This document shows, piece by piece, positions 53,001 to 62,000 of a stretch of 64,000 nucleotides of DNA (within the stretch, counting starts at the first letter, position 1; the number at the start of each line of letters is the position of its first letter). The DNA is from Conchocele bisecta (lineage: Eukaryota; Mollusca; Bivalvia; Lucinida; Thyasiridae). Under the pieces are notes generated by a model. The model was not told the origin of the DNA and ran no database searches. It saw nothing but the letters and a program-made list of their open reading frames with translations. Where the stretch lies: positions 84,727,447 to 84,791,446 of the forward strand of contig CM055265.1 of assembly GCA_029237695.1 (NCBI GenBank). The letters run 5' to 3'. A program made the position numbers and the translations under genes.

Positions 53001-56000
53001 CCCCATCAACAAACCACAGCTTGCATGACTACAATTTATTTTATTATATGACAATTCCAACCAATGATATTGTACATGATAGTGGAAATATATGATATTC
53101 ACGTTGCGCGAGACGAGTCAGAGACTGATATTCGAAATGTGATATTCACCTCGAGGTCTAATATTCAGATTTATCCCGTCACCACAGTACGTATGTGCCG
53201 TGAAACACGGTGCCGTGAAACATGTTTGATATCCAGTCAATACTATTTTTGCATTTTACAGCAAGTTGTGGGTGTTGACGGGATAAATAGAATAGTAGGT
53301 TAGTGTCGTGAATGGGAAAAAATATCTGGCGCGGCACAGAAACGGGATGTGCTCGGCAGAGCCTCGCCCATCCCGTTTCCTGAGCCTTGCCAGATATGTT
53401 TTCCCATTGACGGCACTAACCTACTATTCTCTATCTATTTTCCTTATTTCTAAACCAAAGTATATGTTGTGAACATTCATTTGAACCGTCTCGGCGAGAC
53501 GGTTCAAATGAGTGGTCACAACATATACTTCTGATGAGAAATAAAGAAATTCTTCAGCCTTGCCGGATATTTTTTCCCATTCACGGCACTAACCTTCTAT
53601 TCTCTGTATAGCAGCATGCTCGTGTCACTGATCACGCAACGAAAGCATGAGACATATCGTGCGTTGTTGTATCATATACGTTCTGCAATATGGGTCATAT
53701 AATAACATAAGTATTCTTCAGGCCTCGGTGAATATGACTGTCGCGACATTATACAATTATTGAAGTTTGAGGAGGTGTACACGAGATTTACGGACCTGAG
53801 GAAAGTCATATTCACCGAGGACGAAGGCCTCGGTGAATATGACTTTTCGAAGGTCCGAAAATCTCGTTTACACCGACTGAAAAGACAATAATTATATAAT
53901 TGACATGTACATCGTAGAGACAATTCCTCCTTATAATATTTTGTCATACCGCATATATGTTTCGCGCCTTTCGAGGCCGAAGGACGAGGTGAATATGACT
54001 TTTCGAACAAGTGTCAGAGACTGATATTCAGGAATATCATATATGTCCGCAATCATGTGACCCTCTATTGGGCAATCTCATTGGCTGGATTTCTCAGTCA
54101 TATAATAATATAAATTATTGTGATTCTGCACATCCAAGATGATGTCATATTGCCCGTCCGAATATATAGTCACCCCAGGTGCGGTGCGACGTCATGGCGT
54201 TATAGATATCACCTCACGTCAGTCCGATATAGAAAAGTAGAAATTCGTTAATACCTTGACAATGTATATAACAATTTTCAAAAGTTGACATTTGTTTTCT
54301 TAGTTAGACCATTTCCAGTAACTATGGTAATGTTTCGGAGATGATTTCTAACACTTTTCAATTTTGACTTGGCCTCGACCATCGCCATTTTGATGGGGTT
54401 GATAGACTATATAGACTCGTATTACATGACCAATCAAAACGCGAGAAATGTACCTGCAGTATGACAAGATGAAATGTTGACGATGCAGAAGGACACTAAT
54501 TCATAATACTAAATGGTGTTAAAGCATATATGTTGCTACATTATAGTCGTAACACTTCCAGCTCCCTTAATATCGCACTATCAATGCAATACGCACAAGA
54601 ATATGTAATATGTATGCTTGTCTACATGTACAAGTACGTTGTCTGGTGGTGGCTTACTATTTACATACCCATTGCTTGCTTTATATATATTTACACCTGC
54701 TGGCTAACTCAAGGTGCATGATCACGTGGCTACAAAAACAACAACAATGGCTTAAAGTGTTTTGAAACTTGAAAGCGCGCCCACTCCAAATTAAGTATTA
54801 TTTGGTATTTTCCTTAATAGGCAACGGATTTTGATGAAATATGGCTGGAAAAAATCATATCTGCTTCAACTTAATGCTGGCTAACTTACTATCCATCTGC
54901 TGACAAATTTGTTTCATTGCCGTTTTCTGTTGTTGACCTTCTATCTGGCTCATTGGATCCGTTTCTGTGTGCTTGCTATTTCTTTCTACAATTTCACATG
55001 CTGGCTCAAAACCTCTGTTAGCTTAACATACCGTTAAATACTTAGCAATGCTAAGGATTTAACAGTCTGTTAAGCTAACAGAAGCGTTGAGCAACTGGGC
55101 CCTGCTGGCTATTTGTTTATCTGTCTTCTGCCTTACGTACTATGGTATTGTATAGGGAAACTGTTTCAGTTCCTGTCTGAGATTAATTGTCTATATCACA
55201 GTCAGTTCCTGGCTTGCTAATTCGTTTTGTATAACTTCCTAACATCCAGTCTGCTGGATATTTGTTTACTCTCCTAGTTGCTGGCTACATGCTTACATTC
55301 CTGGAGCCCGTTTCAATAAACTTCGTACGCCTAAAATGTTCGTTCGTAAGTGCAAATTTAGGATCGTCTGAAAATTTCAATCGATGGATTTAAGCTCAAT
55401 AAATGTAAATCCAATGATTGTTTACAAGGAAACATAGTTAATGTGAAATTTACAGACTATCCTGACTTTGCACTTACGAAAAATTTAGTCGTACGAAGTT
55501 TAGTGAAACGCTCCCCAGTTTGGTGGCTATCTGCTGGATGCTTGCTTTCATTCGCCTCTTCTGGGTAATCGTTTACTCTTCTGACTGCTGCTATTCTGTT
55601 TACGTCGTTGACGGTTCTTATTTTACATTTCGCTCTGTTGGGAAATTATTTAGCCTCACCTTCTCTGGCTGTTGGTTGACATTCCTGCTGGCTAATTATT
55701 AATACATGATACATTTAATTCGCCCCTGCTGCATAATTGCTGATAGTCGCAATTGCTGTCTACTACTTTGCTTCCCTCTCTGCTGGCCAGGTCTGAGGAG
55801 TTTTATGTTCGTTATTTGGCGTATTATTTCTAATAGTCCGTGAGCTGGTTGATGTTCTTTATGTTTGCCCCGGTTGATTGTTTGGTTCTTCAGCGTGCGC
55901 CGACACAATTTCCAACTGCGCGAGTTATACACACGACGTGTGCAATAGTGCCGATTATGCCCAGTGGGTGTCAAAGAATTGTGCCAAATTCTGCAACAAA

Positions 56001-59000
56001 TGCTGTGAGTACAAGGGGCATTCATTATAGAGAATAGTAGGTTAGTGCCGTGAATGGGAAAAAATATCCGGCAAGGCTGAAGAATTTCTTTATTTCTCAT
56101 CAGAAGTATATGCTGTGACCACTCATATGAACCGTCTCGCCGAGACGGTTCAAATGAGTGGTCACAACATATACTTTGGTTCAGAAATAAGGAAAATAGA
56201 TATAGAATAGTAGGTTAGTGCCGTGAATGGGAAAAAATATCTGGCAAGGCTCAGGAAACGGGATGGGCGAGGCTATGCCGAGCACATCCCGTTTTCGTGC
56301 CGCGCCAGATATTTTTTCCCATTCACGACACTAACCTACTATTCTATTTATCCCGTCTACACCTACAAATGGCTGTAAAATGCAAAATTAGTATTGACTG
56401 GATATCAAAAATGTTTCACTGCACCGTGTTTCACGGCACATACGCACTGTGTTGGCGGGATAAAATCGAGTATACATATATAGTTCGTGGTTTTATGTAT
56501 TATTCGCCGTCCTATGTACTTTCAACTTCCGTGCGGCATGTATGAGAAGCAAGGTTGCAGAACACGTGACCGGTACCAATATATACATAACTGACACGGA
56601 GTTAATGCTATATTGTGGAGGTAAGTACATGACTGTATACAATAATAATGCTATAGGAATATTTGAAAGAGACAAACAGCTTTGTTGGAAGACATTACGT
56701 TTTGTACATCAATGTCTATGACAGATATTTATAGACATGTATCGTATTTGAAATGATACAAGCGGAAGGAAGAGCAATGTGTCCACATATGACTGAGTTT
56801 ATATGGCATGATAAACAGACATCTAGTTGTTGTCCCTTTGTGAGCTCATAACCTGCATTTGTTCGTGTAATCAATAATGTAGACGACACCTATACTCCCA
56901 CATACTGTTGACTTAACTATGGATCCCGTGTTAACACCCATGTGTTAACACCAATGCATCTAAATGAACTTAACCCTTTCACCCCTGGAAACTGGAATGG
57001 ATTTTGATATGTTAATTTTACAACCAATCGACCGTCACAAAATAAATTTCAGACTACCAGTCCATTTATGAAAATGGGGAAATTTTGTTCTTAAAAATAT
57101 GAAAATTACTTTCAAAAAGTGCAGATCCTGAGAGACGGCTCGTTCAGGTTCTAATGGTTAATATACTTAGTCTCTGAGGATGTTTCGATCGTGATTATTG
57201 CTTCGCTGGTCATTGGTGGTCGTTGAGATTGCACGTTTTGCCTCTGTTGAACATTATATGTCACAGAAACGAATATATCACGTGATATATTCGTGCGAAT
57301 GCGTCACACATGATGAAGAATACGTACGAATACATCACACAAATGTGTGACGTTTACGTTTGGCATCACTACCTCTTGCAACAAAAACGAACTCGAACAA
57401 AACTTAATAAAATATTGTCCAGACGAATATGTCACATGAACATTCGAATGGGGGATAAAATAAAGCGGAATAGAGCAGGCATATTCGCCGGGTTATTTGA
57501 AAGTCATGCCACGCATGCAGACAAGGTAAATGTAAATGCTTTGATGTAACGACGGCACTGGCTCGATGACCTTGCATGTCGATACCGAGTATTTAAGTCC
57601 CCGTCCGATAGGACTAGGCTATCACGAATGTGTCTTGTCTTGCCCAGGGACACGCCGAATCGACCAGTGGCGGGATTCTAACTCGGTGTCTCCCGATCCG
57701 GAGCCCGATGCTCAACCCACTGAGCTATTCCAGATGATTTCAGACAGCACTAGGCGCGTATCATGTTATGGCGCTTATCGTCTGTCCGTCTGTTAGCGAT
57801 TTGGTTTGCGCTCAAAATAATCTTGACATAGGATCCTCAAACTTGGTATGTACGTCAGTAACGACCAGTGTATGACCAATTTGACTTGACTACAGTGTGT
57901 CAAAGGTCAAAATCGCAGTGACTTTAGACAATAAAACAGTTGCCGCTCTATAACTCGAGAACGCCATGACCTAGGATGCCCAGTATTGGTTTTCAAGTTA
58001 CTCATGACCAATAGATGACCCCCATTGATTTGAGGTCAGTAGGTCAAAGGTCAATGTCGCGGGGTGACATTGGACAATAAAACGAGTTCGGCTCAATAAC
58101 TCAAAGAACAGTTGGTGCTAGGATGCTCAAATTTTGATTTTGAGGTCACTATGCGCAGTGTGGCCCCACTGCGTGTCTTTTATAGAAGGGGGGGGGGGGT
58201 GACAAACAACTATTGTTAAACGAATATGTTAAATGTCAATGTGTCATTCGAAGCTACCATCTGGCGTATATTGCTCTGCTTAGTTTAGTAGTTGCCTCCT
58301 GCACTTGTATTCATTATAACCCTTTCAACACCAAGTAACTGAGATGGAATCTTCCATGCTATGTTTCAGACTATTCCATTAACCATGAGATGTTCATTAT
58401 AAATTTAAAACATTTTCCATTTTGTTTTCAGATATTGGCTGCAAAAATATAAATGTTGTCACAAACAGTGCAGATCCTGATCTACACTGTTTGCAAACTC
58501 CAGCATATAGTATGTGGTGTTGTATGTTTATATATATATATATATGTTTATATATATATATACATGTTGAATTTAAATTGTGTTTATACATGACTATATC
58601 TGGAAATAAAAACTGCAAAAAAAAAATGTATGTGGTGTTGAATGGGTTAAAGGAATATTATTACATTTGACATAACAATGTGTTAAACGTTTTATGCCCC
58701 TATGCGATAGCAAGGGTGGCATATTGCTTTGCTCCTGAGGTTCCGTCCGTCCGTCCGTCCGTCCGTCCGTCCGTCCGTCTGTCACTGTGTCCCAGTATCA
58801 TCACATCAATATTTATTGATGGAATGCTTTAATATTTGGGCAGTTCATTCTCCTGAACATGTGTGACACACTCACATCAACAATGACAGAACTATACTGT
58901 TCAAAATAATATCGTCACGTAATAATTGTGTCGTCACCATTAATTCGAAGTGTGCGATTTTGTGTCGCGCTGGCTTGCCGAAAGCGCCATATAGCCGACA

Positions 59001-62000
59001 CGTTCCAAGTGTCATCGAAATCCGTCTGGCGGTTCGTGAGAAGATTTTTTTTTAAGAATTTGACGTACTTTTTGATGGCGGCTATTTTGGATTATGCGAT
59101 GATCTCCATTTTAACAAATATGAAGTCTTCACCCACGGACTATAACTGTGAAGTTTGTCTAATATCAGCCCGGCGGTTCATGTAAATAAGACGTTTGAAA
59201 TCTGTAATAAAATAATGACCTTTTGACCTTTCGGCGGTCATCTTGGATTACGAAATGATCAGCTTTCGACAATAAATGCTCTAAAGTGGTCGTCTTGTCG
59301 ATACATTCGATTTGATAATTATATGACCATATTAGGTCAAGTTTGAAATTTGCGATTGTGTGACATATTCGTTTATACCAAAAAGTGAAAAATATTTGGG
59401 TGAGATTTTCGGTTTGTGATGTATTCGGCCGAATTCGGCCAGTATTCACCGAAATGTGTGACGTATTCGCACGAATACTTCACACGTGCGATATATTCGT
59501 TTCTGTGACATATAAGGTTCAACATGCCTCTGTTACGGAATTGTTTTGCCCCGTGCCACAGAAGGCGTTTGTATTACTGAATGTGACAATACTGATAAAT
59601 CCCGTGATACAACTGACTCGTGTGACACGTGCAATAAAATGCACGTCCAATGTTTGCTTGTCGTATATTTTATCAATCATAGTCTTAGTCATGTGTGGAC
59701 CATGGTTCGTATCGAGCATAATACAAATAGTTCCCTACATCTGTCTCAAGGACATACGTTGGTGCATTTAACCAAATTAATGCATTTAGCAATGCATGCA
59801 TTCCATAAAACACGATGTGTACATTTCCTTATAATGTTATATTTATGTTAGCATTTTTATATGGTGGTAATCCTTGTTTCGTCTTAATTCTGGTTGCTTT
59901 CAACCACTACACACATGTTGGCACCATGCAGTGTCCGCTCGAATTTCATCCATATTTTGTCAATCAATCATAGCATTTATTATTAGCGTAGGTCAATATT
60001 AACATGTGATTTGTCATTGGTTGGGATGTGATCAATTTGTTATAATTATGCGTCCGTGACTGGAGAAATGGGGCTTATGGGATTTGTGACCAGTCTAACA
60101 CCTGTAGCCTATTTCATCAAAATTGCAAAGTATACTTTTCTAGCAAAGTATACTTTGAGGGAGAAATCATTTATTTTTCCAGAAATACATTATTTCATAT
60201 AGAACTAACGACTGCATAGTATTTGATGATTAAAAGGATGCAGAACTAATTATTATACTGAATTTATTACATTATCACAGCCAAAATGGCTGTGATAATG
60301 TAATAAATTCAGTATAATAAAATATAATAAATTTATCCTAAAATTGAAAATTTCTCCCTCAAAGTATACTTTGCTAGATAAGCATACTTTGCAAGTTTGA
60401 TGAAATAGGCTACTGATCAAATAACAAACTCGTGTAGCCTGAAAACGATCCGGTTTGTTTATAAGAAGCAGGATGGCAGTTTCATTGATGGAATGTCGAA
60501 CAGTGCAGATCCTGATCAGACTGTGCGGATGCATAGGCTGATCTGGATCTACACTGATTGCAAAACCCATGAGCTCCATGTCTCCAGTCACAGCAACATA
60601 TTAGCATACACAATATATATGCACCACGGATACCCATATTAATGTCCTATCATTGGTTGATAACATGGTAATCTGTATATAATGCTAGTATATGTATATA
60701 TGTTAAAATAGTCACCCATATTATTGTCCTATCCATAGTAGTTCCGTTACGCAATGACGTATGAAAGAACAATGGTGGCACTATTAGTAGTGTGCCGTCA
60801 CAATCACGCAATGTGACTGTGACAGGACACTGAAAATGGTAACATGTCACATTTGAGACGAGCAATGTCACATTGTACATAAGACGATGTGCGGTATCTC
60901 ATGAAACCTTGTTATAATATTTACGACAATTTCCCGCAAATGACGAAAACAGTTGACAAAAATGTTCAGGGCAAATGCGGAATACCGATATCACATTTTC
61001 TGTAAATATTTTCATGTAAAATCGCACACCTTCTTATGTACAAAATCATATAGCTTGTCACAAATGCGTCTCGTCCTCAGCTTCAGGAACAGGAAGTGGT
61101 ACCGGAACTGGTATGACGGGAACCGGAACCGGAACTGGTATGACGGGAACCGGAACCGGAACTGGAACGGGAACCGGAACTGGTGGAACTGGGACGGGAA
61201 CCAGCGGCACCATGACTGGTCAGTCCAGCGGTACGTCGCCAAATTCCTAGTTGGCATGTATACTATCAACTCAGGACATTTTCAGAATTAAACCAGAAAG
61301 TGGTGAGAGTGGAGAGAGAATTAACATTTAACTAAGACATAAAACCATTGGCTGTTGCGTTTACTGTAGTATGAAAAACTTTTGGTATATGTGAAGTTTG
61401 CGCGGAGTCCGAACGACTTTAAACAGACCAAGGAGAGGAACTGTACAAGACAGTTATATTTTGTTCCAATCCTTTACACACATACCTATACTTATGTTGA
61501 TGTACACTAGTATAGAATATACTAAACAGATCAAATGTTTTTCTTACTACAGTAAACACCTGACATCATGGGCCGTGGATATACTACTTTGAAAAAACTT
61601 TTTTAGAACATTCTCGAAATGTAAGCTCAAAATCCGGAGGCACAGCTCAGACAAGTACAATCAAACATCCGGATGTCGACCAGAAGAATGGATTACATGC
61701 ATAGAAACCCGTTCACCCCTAAATAACTGGAATGGATTTTGACATGTTAATTCTGCAACCAATCCAATCGTCACAAAATTATTTTCAGACTAGTCCATTT
61801 ATGAAAATGGTGTGTTTATTTTTGTCATCAAAAATATGAAAATTACTTGTAAAAAGTGCAGATCCTGATGAGACGGCTCGTCACGAGCCGGCTCATCTGG
61901 ATCTACACTGTTTGCCAATACCACTATACCAATACCACTATATGTGGTGTTGCAATGGTTAAACCTGTACATATAACCACGGGCTCAGAAGACACGAATC

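Larger units (their letters stand above)
57245..59524. mobile_element. 2.28-kb TIR element with 6-bp target duplication
   Basis: TGCCTC occurs at 57239-57244 and 59525-59530. Inside are inverted ends of about 65 bp: TGTTGAACATTATATGTCAC and GTGACATATAAGGTTCAACA, extending through AGAAACGAATATATC. The interior holds a SINE (57539-57735), CAAAGGTCAA-type direct repeats (57830-58160), a family L copy (58318-58652) and a (CCGT)n tract (58743-58781). No transposase frame was recognised, so it looks non-autonomous. Confidence 0.82.
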
